Below are positions 26,955 to 35,642 of a stretch of 64,000 bases of DNA, one piece after another. Both the position numbers and the translations under genes were made by a program. The number at the start of each line of letters is the position of its first letter. The first letter of the stretch is position 1. Source of the stretch: Mariniphaga sp963747515 (lineage in GTDB: Bacteria > Bacteroidota > Bacteroidia > Bacteroidales > Prolixibacteraceae). The DNA is taken from NCBI GenBank assembly GCA_963747515.1, contig CAVVFN010000008.1, positions 62,001-126,000 of the forward strand. Direction: 5' to 3'. The notes beneath the pieces are model-generated. The model worked only from the letters and a program-made list of their open reading frames with translations. It was not told the origin of the DNA and did no database searches.

Positions 26955-28394
26955 ATGAAAAAAATTAACATTACCACCCTCACAATTATTCTTCTGCTGT
27001 TTCTTCTTATCACCTCGTGTAATGGAAAAACACAAAAGGAGAGCCCGGTGAATTTTGTTATTATCTACCTCGATGATATGGGGTATGGCGATTTAACATC
27101 AACAGGAGCCATTGGCTACCAGACTCCAAACCTTGACCAAATGGCTGCCCAGGGAATGTTTTTTTCCCGCTATTATGCACCGCAAGCTGTTTGTTCGGCT
27201 TCACGTGCAGGATTACTTACGGGATGTTATCCCAACAGAATTGGTTTTGCAGGTGCTCTCGGACCTAAATCCCGGATTGGAATAGCTGAAGAAGAAGAAA
27301 CGATTGCTGAAATCCTAAAAAAGAAAGGATATGCCACAGCCATTTATGGTAAATGGCATCTGGGTGTACAGGAAAAATTCCTCCCTACGCGTCATGGGTT
27401 TGATGAATTCTATGGTATCCCCTATTCGAATGACATGTGGCCTTTCCATCCCGGTGGTTCTCAATTATTTCCCGATCTTCCCCTTTTTCAAAATGAAACT
27501 ATTGTAAATCCGGCAGTTGCCCCTGAAGACCAAAAACAATTCACCAAACAGTTTACTGAGCATGCTGTTGATTTTATTAAAAAAAACCAGAAACAACCTT
27601 TCTTTGTTTATCTGGCTCACCCGATGCCTCATGTACCATTATTTGTTTCCGAAAAATTTGAAGGAAAATCCAAACAAGGCAGGTTTGGAGATGTAATGAT
27701 GGAAATTGATTGGAGTGTAGGTCAAATTCTACAGACGCTGGAGGAAACAGGCCTGGCTGAAAACACTCTTGTAATATTCACTTCTGATAATGGTCCATGG
27801 ATTAACTATGGTAATCATGCAGGAAGTACCGGAGGACTTCGTGAAGGAAAAGGCACTTCATTTGAAGGTGGACAAAGAGTTCCCTGCCTCATGCTTTGGA
27901 AAGGAGTAATAACTCCCGGAACTGTTAATAATCATTTGATTGCCGGTATTGATATCCTCCCTACTCTGGCAGAAATTGCAGGCGCACCCCTTCCTGAGAA
28001 AAAAATAGACGGAGTAAGTTTGCTGCCGGTTATTAAAGGAGAAAATTCTGAACCTCCCCGTAAGTCGTTCTGGTATTATTACCGGCAAAATAATCTGGAA
28101 GCAGTTCAGGATGGTTCGTGGAAGCTGATATTTCCTCATCCTGGCCGTACATATAAAGGATTTGAGCCTGGTAAAGATGGGTTGCCCGGAAAAGTAAATG
28201 AGAATTTTCCCTACGAAGCAGCCCTGTTTGACCTGCGCCGTGACCCGGGTGAAAGATACAATCTGATTAAGTATCATCCCGAATTAGTGGAACGGCTTGA
28301 AAAAATTGCTGCAGAAGCAAGAAACGAGCTGGGCGATAACCTAACAGGTGAACCTGGAGCAAACCGCCGGGAGCCGGGATATGTTGATGAGTAG
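26955..28394 (+). CDS. S1-family sulfatase lipoprotein
   Basis: I place the start at 26955 (MKKINITTLTIILLL), giving 479 residues with a type II signal peptide ending LLITSC (Cys22). An upstream in-frame ATG at 26829 would bury this signal. Active-site motifs: YLDDMGYGD (metal), formylglycine site CSASR starting at Cys80, GKWHLGV, and FTSDNGPW. The CSASR form differs from the CTPTR of its neighbour, so the two may have different substrates or positional specificities. The lipid anchor puts it in the periplasm or on the surface, while the first sulfatase looks soluble. A terminator-like hairpin follows at 28427. Confidence 0.9.
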   Translation: MKKINITTLTIILLLFLLITSCNGKTQKESPVNFVIIYLDDMGYGDLTSTGAIGYQTPNLDQMAAQGMFFSRYYAPQAVCSASRAGLLTGCYPNRIGFAGALGPKSRIGIAEEEETIAEILKKKGYATAIYGKWHLGVQEKFLPTRHGFDEFYGIPYSNDMWPFHPGGSQLFPDLPLFQNETIVNPAVAPEDQKQFTKQFTEHAVDFIKKNQKQPFFVYLAHPMPHVPLFVSEKFEGKSKQGRFGDVMMEIDWSVGQILQTLEETGLAENTLVIFTSDNGPWINYGNHAGSTGGLREGKGTSFEGGQRVPCLMLWKGVITPGTVNNHLIAGIDILPTLAEIAGAPLPEKKIDGVSLLPVIKGENSEPPRKSFWYYYRQNNLEAVQDGSWKLIFPHPGRTYKGFEPGKDGLPGKVNENFPYEAALFDLRRDPGERYNLIKYHPELVERLEKIAAEARNELGDNLTGEPGANRREPGYVDE

Positions 28395-28426
28395 AAAATA
28401 GAACAGGAGGAAAATAACATAAAAAA

Positions 28427-28448
28427 ATCCCGCCTTCCAGCGGGATTA
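28427..28448. terminator. Bidirectional terminator between sulfatase and cold-shock gene
   Basis: AATCCCGC and GCGGGATT form an 8-base stem around CTTCCA. There is an A-run on the left and T-rich sequence on the right, so it can serve both converging genes. Confidence 0.75.
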
Positions 28449-28483
28449 AATTTTTAAATCAGGTATGATATTTTTCACTAACC

Positions 28484-28675
28484 TTAGGTTAGCTTAACAT
28501 TTACCGCGTTTAATCCTTTTCTTCCTTCTTCCAAATCAAAGGTTACTTCATCATCTTCGCGAATGCTGTCTTTCAGCCCGTTTGAATGTACGAAATACTC
28601 TTTTGTTGAATCTGAGTCTTTAATGAAGCCAAAACCTTTTGTTTCATTAAAGAATTTTACTGTTCCTTTATACAT
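28484..28675 (-). CDS. Cold-shock domain protein
   Basis: A 63-residue CspA-type single-stranded nucleic-acid binding protein. RNP1 is KGFGFI (residues ~13-18) and RNP2-like is YFVHSNGL. Such proteins melt RNA structure and act as transcription antiterminators. Length is slightly below the usual 65-70 residues but the fold is complete to VNVKLT. It is transcribed alone and converges with the sulfatase gene on the terminator at 28427. Confidence 0.93.
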   Translation of the reverse strand: MYKGTVKFFNETKGFGFIKDSDSTKEYFVHSNGLKDSIREDDEVTFDLEEGRKGLNAVNVKLT

Positions 28676-28749
28676 AACATTAACTTTTATTAAAGGCGCA
28701 AGATAAGTATTATTATTGTGAAAAATCCTGTTTTACAAATTATTATTAT

Positions 28750-28757
28750 TATATTTG
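28750..28757 (+). promoter_or_regulatory. Candidate -7 box before the 52-residue small gene
   Basis: TATATTTG fits TAnnTTTG, about 100 bases before the start at 28857. The -33 element is not clear. Confidence 0.35.
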
Positions 28758-28856
28758 CTGGTACTCCGCATTAAAATCTAATCCAAAAATTGCAGTACAG
28801 CAGTTAAACAGCCTAAGACTCAGTATCACTAATTTTTTATAAAAAGGAAAATATCC

Positions 28857-29015
28857 ATGTTTGAAAAGAAACAAAACAGTTTTAAGTCTCCCAACCTGAA
28901 TAATTTACAGGAAGTAGTTATAGATATCCGCACCAGGATTTATATTGCTGTTGGTGAGGATCCGGATAAAGCAAGGGAACGTTATCATGAAAAATATAAT
29001 TTTAAAAAGTTATAA
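28857..29015 (+). CDS. Small protein of 52 residues, unknown function
   Basis: ATG at 28857, TAA at 29013-29015. The start follows AAAAAGGAAAATATCC. The product begins MFEKKQNSFKSPNL and contains LQEVVIDIRTRIYIAVG and DPDKARERYHEKY. It has the mixed, charged composition of a real protein, a candidate -7 box upstream and a strong terminator right after. I have the impression of similar short proteins in other Bacteroidota but cannot name a family. Cytoplasmic, no signal or membrane segment. Confidence 0.65.
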   Translation: MFEKKQNSFKSPNLNNLQEVVIDIRTRIYIAVGEDPDKARERYHEKYNFKKL

Positions 29016-29027
29016 TCCCACCTATTA

Positions 29028-29061
29028 AGAAATCCCTTGTATACGAAACAAGGGATTTCTT
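29028..29061. terminator. Strong bidirectional terminator
   Basis: AAGAAATCCCTTGT and ACAAGGGATTTCTT form a 14-base perfect stem around ATACGAA, with T-rich sequence on the right and A-rich on the left. It ends both the small gene and the acyl-CoA dehydrogenase gene. Confidence 0.85.
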
Positions 29062-29077
29062 ATTTTATTACAAAGCA

Positions 29078-30616
29078 TTAATGCCCCATTAAATTCAACC
29101 AGGAGCTGTTTTCTTCATACTCTTCTACTACTTGTGTCTGTCCTTTTATTGAAAAACCAGCCATTAATTTTGAAATTTCCTGCTGTAAGACTTTAATACT
29201 ATTATCTGCAAGATCTTTTCTAAAACCCTTCTCAGTTAAATCCAATACGAGATTTAAAGAAATAATCCTGCCGGTTATTTTCCCCATCTCAACCATTTTA
29301 CGCTGGGGCATTTCAAAGTCAAGATTAAAATTCACAAGGTCCTTGATGTATTCAGAAGCCCGGTTGGTAAGATCAAATCCTTTAAAAAACTGAAAAAGAT
29401 TATTTTCTTTTGCCCTTTTCATGAGTTTATACAAGCCATCTGTAATCTGGGAATAAAGGATATCGTTTGAGCCTTCGAATATCTGAAATGGCCTGCTGTC
29501 AACTGTACCACGCCCGGCAATATGATTTAACTGGTAAGCTTTGGCACCAATAAGCTGGAGCAACGATTGAGCTGCATCATGCATCAGGTCAGTTACTACA
29601 CTTTTAACAGCATTAGCTTCCAGCCCGTGAGGTGTTAAATTATTTTCAATTCCAGCCTTTTTACTGCTGTTGGCACACATAGCTGAACTTATAGTGAATG
29701 CTGCCTGTAATTTCGATAACCGATGTTGTACCTGATCATAATCAAATAAACTTTTCCCCCCCACAAAACGTTGCTTGCAATGTGAAATAGCCTCATCAAG
29801 CATACGTTTGATAAAACCCATACCCAGACCGGGAAAAATCATGCGGCTTCTGTGTAACAAGTCTAGCATCATTTTTATTCCTGTTGTGTGCGGTTGCAAA
29901 CGATGCACCACCGGGACTTTTACATCGATGTGGTTTCTCCCGTAGGGAATCATATAAAGCCCCAGATTATTAAAATACTCCTCCACAACAATCTCCTGAC
30001 CTGGTGCATGAACATCACATATAAAAAAATCAATGTCACGCTGTAAATTGCCACTGATGTTCTTTTTTCTGGCAGTTAAAAGCCAGAAATCAGCCATACC
30101 TGATAACCCTGCCCAATGTTTTTTTCCTTTTATGTGATAATTGTCTTTACCTTCCGTATAATAGGTTTGCATATTTAATGCATCGCTTCCAAAGCCAGGT
30201 TCTGTAATCATTAACCCACCCATGCTTTTCTCTTCAAGAAATCTTTTAAATATCCTTTCCTTGACTTCAACTGATGCATATTTGGCAACCGGTTGTATAA
30301 AAAGAGCTGTATTTATCCCTAAGGTAAGCGATAAAGGCAACGATTCATAAGAGGCCATTGAAAGTAACGCAATATTTTCATGCATTAAACCTCCCCTGCC
30401 TCCATATTCCTGGGGAATTCCTACTGAAAGAGGATTTCCTGACATGATTTCGCGTAATGCTGAGGCAGGTATATCGCGTTGAAGACTCAATTGATCATGG
30501 GTTTTCTGATCATTAAATATCTTTTGAATCTTCGTTTTTAATGTTTCCAGAAAACTTGAAAATGGCACTACTTCATTTTGTATATCAGCAAACAATTCTT
30601 TATTTAAACTACTCAT
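29078..30616 (-). CDS. Acyl-CoA dehydrogenase family protein
   Basis: A 512-residue flavoenzyme of the acyl-CoA dehydrogenase family. The N-terminal helical domain contains GIPQEYGGRGG. The central beta domain has MITEPGFGSDALNM and KGKKHWAGLSGMADFW (FAD and substrate contacts). The C-terminal helical domain carries IAGRGTVDSRPFQIFEGSNDILYSQI, where the Glu of FEGSND is the likely catalytic base and the segment binds FAD. About 100 residues longer than the classical enzymes, with an extra C-terminal helical region. Function in fatty-acid or related CoA-ester oxidation is inferred from the family. Transcribed alone on the minus strand. Confidence 0.88.
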   Translation of the reverse strand: MSSLNKELFADIQNEVVPFSSFLETLKTKIQKIFNDQKTHDQLSLQRDIPASALREIMSGNPLSVGIPQEYGGRGGLMHENIALLSMASYESLPLSLTLGINTALFIQPVAKYASVEVKERIFKRFLEEKSMGGLMITEPGFGSDALNMQTYYTEGKDNYHIKGKKHWAGLSGMADFWLLTARKKNISGNLQRDIDFFICDVHAPGQEIVVEEYFNNLGLYMIPYGRNHIDVKVPVVHRLQPHTTGIKMMLDLLHRSRMIFPGLGMGFIKRMLDEAISHCKQRFVGGKSLFDYDQVQHRLSKLQAAFTISSAMCANSSKKAGIENNLTPHGLEANAVKSVVTDLMHDAAQSLLQLIGAKAYQLNHIAGRGTVDSRPFQIFEGSNDILYSQITDGLYKLMKRAKENNLFQFFKGFDLTNRASEYIKDLVNFNLDFEMPQRKMVEMGKITGRIISLNLVLDLTEKGFRKDLADNSIKVLQQEISKLMAGFSIKGQTQVVEEYEENSSWLNLMGH

Positions 30617-30867
30617 TAATTATTTATTTATTAAAGCAATATCAAGAAGGGAGATTTTGCTTGTACTAAAACAATCCCAACAGTTGGATTGTTTTTGAAA
30701 CATCTTAGAAGCCTGAATTGAAACAGGGTTAAGAAATATTCTTAAAAATCAGAGGTTAGTGGTTATTATCTGTATTTATATGAATTGTATTCTTAATATG
30801 CAACAAATTCAGCAAATAAATAACCTATTGATTTTCTTATAAAATCAACCTGTAACTCAGATTTAAT

Positions 30868-30875
30868 TACCTTTG
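30868..30875 (+). promoter_or_regulatory. Candidate -7 box of the GT2 gene
   Basis: TACCTTTG fits TAnnTTTG, 33 bases before the start at 30909. Confidence 0.4.
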
Positions 30876-30908
30876 CCTGAAAAATTTCAGATACAATTTA
30901 CTTGAATA

Positions 30909-31859
30909 ATGAAAAAACTTTCACTGGTAATCTGTGTTTTCAATGAAGAACCAAATATTGGACCACTTTCAGAACAAATAAAAAAAGCGTTGAAAGACAT
31001 TGATTTTGAAGCCGTCTTGGTAGATGATGGTTCAACCGACAATACGCGATCCGAAATTTTAAAAATTAATGACAATCGATTTGTGCTGGTGGAATTAAAA
31101 AGAAATTACGGCCAAAGTTCCGCTTTACAGGCAGGAATCGATTATGCCAATGGAGAATACATAGTCCTTCTGGATGGCGATTTGCAAAATGATCCGGAAG
31201 ACATACCCCATATGTTACAATTGATGGAAAACGAAGGGTGGGATATGGTAGCCGGAGTTCGAGCAAATCGAAAAGATGGCATGTTCCTTCGTAAAATTCC
31301 GTCAAAAATTGCCAATTATATGATCCGCAAGTCAACCGGCACAACTATGAAAGATCTTGGTTGCACATTGAAAATCTTTACAAATGAAATAATTAAAAGC
31401 ATTCATATTTACGGTGAACTTCACCGTTTCATTCCTGTACTGGTAACTCAGGAAGGAGCCACACGTATCACTCAGGTGGAAGTAAACCACCGCCCGCGCC
31501 AATTCGGCTCGTCCAAATATAACCTCAGCCGTACGACAAAAGTTATAAGTGATCTTTTCCTGATGCTTTTCCTGAAAAATTACATTCAGCGGCCTATGCA
31601 CTTTTTTGGAGGTCTGGGTATTATTACCCTTAGTATTGGAATAATCATTAATCTCTACCTGCTTACTTTAAAAATTCTCGGAAATGATATTTGGGGAAAG
31701 CCTCTTCTCCTCCTTGGATTTTTATTGGTTATGGGAGGAATACAGTTTATTACTATAGGTATTATTGCTGAGTTGCAAATGCGAACCTATTATGAGTCAC
31801 AGCAAAAAAAACCCTACAGGGTAAGACGTATTGTCTCTTCAGGTCAATTGGAGAAGTAA
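30909..31859 (+). CDS. GT2 family glycosyltransferase (polyprenyl-phosphate sugar transferase type)
   Basis: A 316-residue glycosyltransferase of family 2. The GT-A domain (residues 1-230) has VDDGSTDNT (nucleotide binding) and LLDGDLQNDPEDIP (DxD metal site). Two membrane helices follow at about 235-257 and 268-292. This is the build of DPM1/ArnC-like enzymes that move a sugar from a nucleotide donor to undecaprenyl phosphate at the inner membrane. Family length is normal. The acceptor and sugar are not deducible. The plug-domain protein starts 90 bases downstream, but there is no obvious functional link. Confidence 0.88.
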   Translation: MKKLSLVICVFNEEPNIGPLSEQIKKALKDIDFEAVLVDDGSTDNTRSEILKINDNRFVLVELKRNYGQSSALQAGIDYANGEYIVLLDGDLQNDPEDIPHMLQLMENEGWDMVAGVRANRKDGMFLRKIPSKIANYMIRKSTGTTMKDLGCTLKIFTNEIIKSIHIYGELHRFIPVLVTQEGATRITQVEVNHRPRQFGSSKYNLSRTTKVISDLFLMLFLKNYIQRPMHFFGGLGIITLSIGIIINLYLLTLKILGNDIWGKPLLLLGFLLVMGGIQFITIGIIAELQMRTYYESQQKKPYRVRRIVSSGQLEK

Positions 31860-31949
31860 TTATGAATTCCGGCATATTTTTTGAAAATCATTGTATAACA
31901 ATTTAATAAATCGAAGATTCGTAGAGAAAAAATAAATATTATAAAAACC

Positions 31950-32639
31950 ATGAACAGAAATATTAGTAAAAGATTATTTTTCGTTGCTGCAATTTTAGTT
32001 TTCTCTTTTTATAGCGATGCGCAGGAAAAAATTATACAAGGAGTTGTAACTACCTTCGACAGCATACCTATAATCAATGCTGAAGTAAGTGTAAAAGGTA
32101 CAAAACAAAAAGTTTTAACCGATACCCTGGGGAGGTTCTCTGTAATGATAAGTGATGATGATGAACGGCTAAAAGTGAGTGCCAACGGTTTTTTTAACCA
32201 GAAGGTAAAATTGAATGAGAAAACAAAGTTCGTGGCCGTTAACCTAAAAATAAGACCCGGAGAAAAAAACATACAATATGCAATTGGCTATGGACATGTT
32301 TCCGACAAAGATAAATTAAATGCCCTGGCAACACTTCAGAATAATGATGTTGATTTTTCTCAGTACAACAATATTTATGATCTTATTAAAGGGCGCTTTG
32401 CAGGAGTTCAGGTTATTAATGGTGAGATCATTATACGTGGAATTAATTCAATAAACAGCAGCAATGCTGCACTTATCGTTGTAGATGGAGTGCCTGTTAG
32501 CGGAGATGCTTTAAGTTCAATAACACCTGCCCATATAAAAAGCATCAATGTGTTAAAAGATGGAGGATCTGCAATTTATGGATCGCGCGGAGCAAATGGA
32601 GTGGTCATTATTGAAACAAAACAAGGTGGTGATTTTTAA
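31950..32639 (+). CDS. Stand-alone TonB-receptor plug domain protein
   Basis: A 229-residue exported protein. Signal peptide at residues 1-25 (LFFVAAILVFSFYSDAQ). A carboxypeptidase-regulatory-like domain spans about 28-110 (IQGVVTTFDSIPIINAEVSV). The plug domain of SusC-type receptors follows to about 225 (IYDLIKGRFAGVQVI, EIIIRGINSINSSN, ALIVVDGVPV, GGSAIYGSRGANGVVIIETK). The protein stops exactly where the beta-barrel would begin. No barrel-like frame follows, so it is not a simple frameshift. It may be a periplasmic regulator or decoy, or a degenerate receptor; I favour a genuine small family. Confidence 0.75.
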   Translation: MNRNISKRLFFVAAILVFSFYSDAQEKIIQGVVTTFDSIPIINAEVSVKGTKQKVLTDTLGRFSVMISDDDERLKVSANGFFNQKVKLNEKTKFVAVNLKIRPGEKNIQYAIGYGHVSDKDKLNALATLQNNDVDFSQYNNIYDLIKGRFAGVQVINGEIIIRGINSINSSNAALIVVDGVPVSGDALSSITPAHIKSINVLKDGGSAIYGSRGANGVVIIETKQGGDF

Positions 32640-32740
32640 AAGCATTTTAAAAATTGCTGCTGCGCTTAAGACATTCCTTGGGCTGGAAATTTTTACACCA
32701 CAAATAAAAGACGAAATAAAGGTTTTAAAAAAAGTTGAAC

Positions 32741-33664
32741 TCAATAAACTTTTTTATCTAAGCCTTTAAGATATTTTACAATAGGCTCAACTTCTCCTTC
32801 TGTAAATATAATGGTTCCCTCTGCAAATACCTCCTCTCCCGGATTTGCAATTCCAAAATAAGGGTCGGCATGAAGACATGGAATGTTTGCATTGGCAATC
32901 ATGCTTTTTCCAGGTGTCCACCAAATGATAACTTTTCGTTTGGTATCCATTGAAGTAAGAACCGATAACGCCAAATCCATTTCTTCTGCAATTAATCCTC
33001 CTGTCACTTCAGAACGTGTATCATGTTGAGAACAACCTTTGACAACACACCCTTTAAATGTAGTATTGGGATTTTGGGTAGGTAAATCTGACAGCGCCTT
33101 TAATTCTCCGTCGATAATAATATAATTGTGTTTATAATGATTTTTTGAATCTTTTGAAAAGCCGTTCATGCCATTATACTGCATGCAAATGAGCGGGCGT
33201 ATATCCGGAAGGGTATCTGTTCCATGATTTATTATTCTCATTGCCAGCTTGATGCATTGTGCATTGGAAGGAAGATTCACTTCAGGAGCAACCCGGGCAA
33301 AGGCTTCAACAAAAACATTCTTCAGAAATGGGCTTTCAACACGATAGGATGCCTGCTTCCCATCAGGCGAAATAACCCATGGAAGAGGCCTCTTATCCCA
33401 ATGCCTTAAAATGGAGTTTCCTACAGGATTATATTCCAGATGTTCCGGAAAATGAAGAAACACAGTACCTCCATTTTCCCATGGTGTCTGAACCATCAAT
33501 CCATAGGTAAACTGCTTGTCCGGATCATCATTCACCCATTTTGAATCGGTATAAAATCTGCAATTTTCAATAGAACCAGACGAAACCTCCTGCAATGAAG
33601 ATTCACTGCTGTAGCATGCAAATAGTGTAAAAAGAATTGGCAAATAAAAAGAAAACTGATACAT
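32741..33664 (-). CDS. Hypothetical lipoprotein
   Basis: With the start at 33664 (MYQFSFYLPILFTLFACYSS) the protein has 307 residues and a type II signal peptide with lipidated Cys17. The frame is open to an earlier ATG at 33772 but that would put 36 residues ahead of the signal. The mature part contains WENGGTVFLHFPEHLEYN, PDIRPLICMQYNGMNG and KRKVIIWWTPGKSMIANA, with many aromatic residues as in carbohydrate-binding beta-sandwich proteins. I do not recognise the family. Transcribed alone on the minus strand. Confidence 0.7.
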   Translation of the reverse strand: MYQFSFYLPILFTLFACYSSESSLQEVSSGSIENCRFYTDSKWVNDDPDKQFTYGLMVQTPWENGGTVFLHFPEHLEYNPVGNSILRHWDKRPLPWVISPDGKQASYRVESPFLKNVFVEAFARVAPEVNLPSNAQCIKLAMRIINHGTDTLPDIRPLICMQYNGMNGFSKDSKNHYKHNYIIIDGELKALSDLPTQNPNTTFKGCVVKGCSQHDTRSEVTGGLIAEEMDLALSVLTSMDTKRKVIIWWTPGKSMIANANIPCLHADPYFGIANPGEEVFAEGTIIFTEGEVEPIVKYLKGLDKKVY

Positions 33665-34323
33665 CTTAACTAAATTCAAATGATTATTTTTTTTGTTACA
33701 GAAAACGTATAACTTGTTGAAGTTATATAAAAAAATCCAAAAACCAAAGCAAAAATCTTCTTTCTTATACAACCTGCTTCTGCTTTTTTGAGGGTAATAA
33801 AATCAACAGATTGCTTCGTCTGTCACCAATTTTTATTATGCGACTACAGGGTCGTTTCAGCCAAAAGATGGTCATGTTAAACCAATAAAGCATCTCGCAT
33901 AGAATCAACAATTAAATCAGCATGTCCTGCTGTTCCAGATTCAGGAGACAGACTCACCCAAAAACCTTTCAAGTTACTATGGTAAAGCTGAAGCAACCTA
34001 TTTATGGAGCCTGATAAATTCATACCAGTATTTTATAGGAATGCCCATTTTTTTTTGTGGTGCTTAAGGAAAATTTTGCTAAATTGTTCAATAGATTTAG
34101 GGCAATAGCAATATAATGTGTATCAGAAAATACATTAACCGTCCAGATACCGGTTCAAACCGGGAATTTTCATGAAAATTGCTTTCCTCGCAAATCCGGC
34201 AGAAATAATTCCGGAAATTGGAGTATGATATGAACCAACAAATATTACCATGTAAAAAAGCCATGATATTTTACTTAAAGGCAACTGCATCCATTTTCCA
34301 AAATTAAATAAGATGTTTTTACA
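33665..34323. other. Spacer with one possible short ORF
   Basis: No clear gene. A minus-strand frame from 34023 to 33877 encodes 48 residues starting MNLSGSINRLLQLYH and ending MRDALLV. Its composition is protein-like but there is no support beyond that. The remainder is AT-rich with no repeats noticed. No N-terminal part of the restriction enzyme whose fragment begins at 34324 is recognisable here. Confidence 0.5.
33877..34023 (-). CDS. Possible 48-residue ORF
   Basis: Open from ATG at 34023 to TAA at 33877. It contains NLKGFWVSLSPESGTAGHAD. No family recognised, no clear ribosome site. It could be a relic of a larger gene. Confidence 0.2.
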   Translation of the reverse strand: MNLSGSINRLLQLYHSNLKGFWVSLSPESGTAGHADLIVDSMRDALLV

Positions 34324-35529
34324 ATGAAAAACAATATATTTTCAGAACTGTATGAAAAAGGATTTAAACTTGACGAACTGTTTATCAAGAAATCAAGTGG
34401 TATAAAAACTGAAAAGGATGATGCTTCAATAAAATTTACAAAAGCAGAGTGTGACGAAATTCTGGAAAATTTATTAAATCTCTCTGATGAAAAGTTTAAA
34501 GAAAATTATGCTTTCAATAATTTAAAGGATTGCACTATTGATAATGCCAGAATTGATCTGAAAAATAATCCTGTAATTGCGGATTTAATTACTTACAGAA
34601 CTTTTGATGTAAGATGCATCAATTATACCGGCAAAACAAATGGGTTCATCAGTGATCCCAAATATGAAGTAATGAGACATTTATTTTCGGCTAACAATCA
34701 TTCCTTAATTGCTACGAAACAAGTAACCTCATATAGCTTTCAACATGTTTTCGTAACCAAATTAATGTCCCATATAAATTCTATTTCGTTACAACCAAAA
34801 GAAATCGCATATGTTTTCCCACTTTATTTATATCCGGAGAAAAAGAATCAGCAAATTATTCCTCAATCCGGTGATCGCAATCCCAATCTCAATAAAATAA
34901 TTGTCAGTAAAATCGCCAATCATCTGGGTATAGCCTTTGTTCCCGAAAAAGAAGAGGAAGGAAGGGTATGCTATATTAATAATCCGGAGGTGCGTCGTGA
35001 TTATAGAACCACTTTTGCACCCATTGACATTCTGGATTACATTTATGCAGTACTGCATTCCCCTTTCTACCGCATGAAATACAGAGAAATGCTAAAATTA
35101 GATTTCCCCCGTGTTCCTTATCCTAAAGATTCTGAATTATTCTGGAAGCTGGCTGAATTGGGGGGAAAATTGCGACAGTTTCATCTGTTGGAATCTCCTG
35201 GAAACGGGAAGTTCATTTTCCCTTATCCGGTTGATGGAAACAACAGGGTTGATAGAATTCATTTTAAATTTTATGAGAATGAACATTCCTTCCCTGGCAA
35301 TGAACATCCGGATTATCGGGGGGCGGTTTACATAAACGAAACTCAATTTTTTGCAGATGTGCCTGCTTCAGCATGGGAATTTTATACCGGCGGGTATCAA
35401 CCTGCGCAAAAATGGCTCATAGACAGGAAGGGCAGAACTCTCAGTTTTAAAGATATCTGGCACTACCAAAAAATTATTACAGCCCTATCAGAAACCAACC
35501 GGTTGATAAAAAAAATAGATGAAATATAA
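34324..35529 (+). CDS. Orphan C-terminal specificity part of a Type ISP restriction-modification enzyme
   Basis: A 401-residue protein matching the C-terminal target-recognition region of single-chain Type ISP (Type IIG-like) restriction enzymes: SGIKTEKDD, ITYRTFDVRCINYTGKTNGF, VMRHLF, IAYVFPLYLYP, DILDYIYAVLHSPFYRMKY, LGGKLRQFHLLES and the closing YQPAQKWLIDRKGRTLSF plus DIWHYQKIITALSETNRLIKKIDEI. Full enzymes exceed 1000 residues and place nuclease, ATPase and methyltransferase domains in front; none is present here or recognisable in the 650 bases upstream. It therefore cannot cut or methylate alone. It may be a remnant, or a specificity subunit used in trans. It has an intact frame. Confidence 0.75.
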   Translation: MKNNIFSELYEKGFKLDELFIKKSSGIKTEKDDASIKFTKAECDEILENLLNLSDEKFKENYAFNNLKDCTIDNARIDLKNNPVIADLITYRTFDVRCINYTGKTNGFISDPKYEVMRHLFSANNHSLIATKQVTSYSFQHVFVTKLMSHINSISLQPKEIAYVFPLYLYPEKKNQQIIPQSGDRNPNLNKIIVSKIANHLGIAFVPEKEEEGRVCYINNPEVRRDYRTTFAPIDILDYIYAVLHSPFYRMKYREMLKLDFPRVPYPKDSELFWKLAELGGKLRQFHLLESPGNGKFIFPYPVDGNNRVDRIHFKFYENEHSFPGNEHPDYRGAVYINETQFFADVPASAWEFYTGGYQPAQKWLIDRKGRTLSFKDIWHYQKIITALSETNRLIKKIDEI

Positions 35530-35642
35530 TTTGAGTAGATATACAAACGCCTGTGCCTTTTTGGGCTTAGGATTCCTTTTTCTCTTTTAGCTTTATTATT
35601 TATAAAAAATACCTTTCCCCAATAATCACATATAAAACATTG

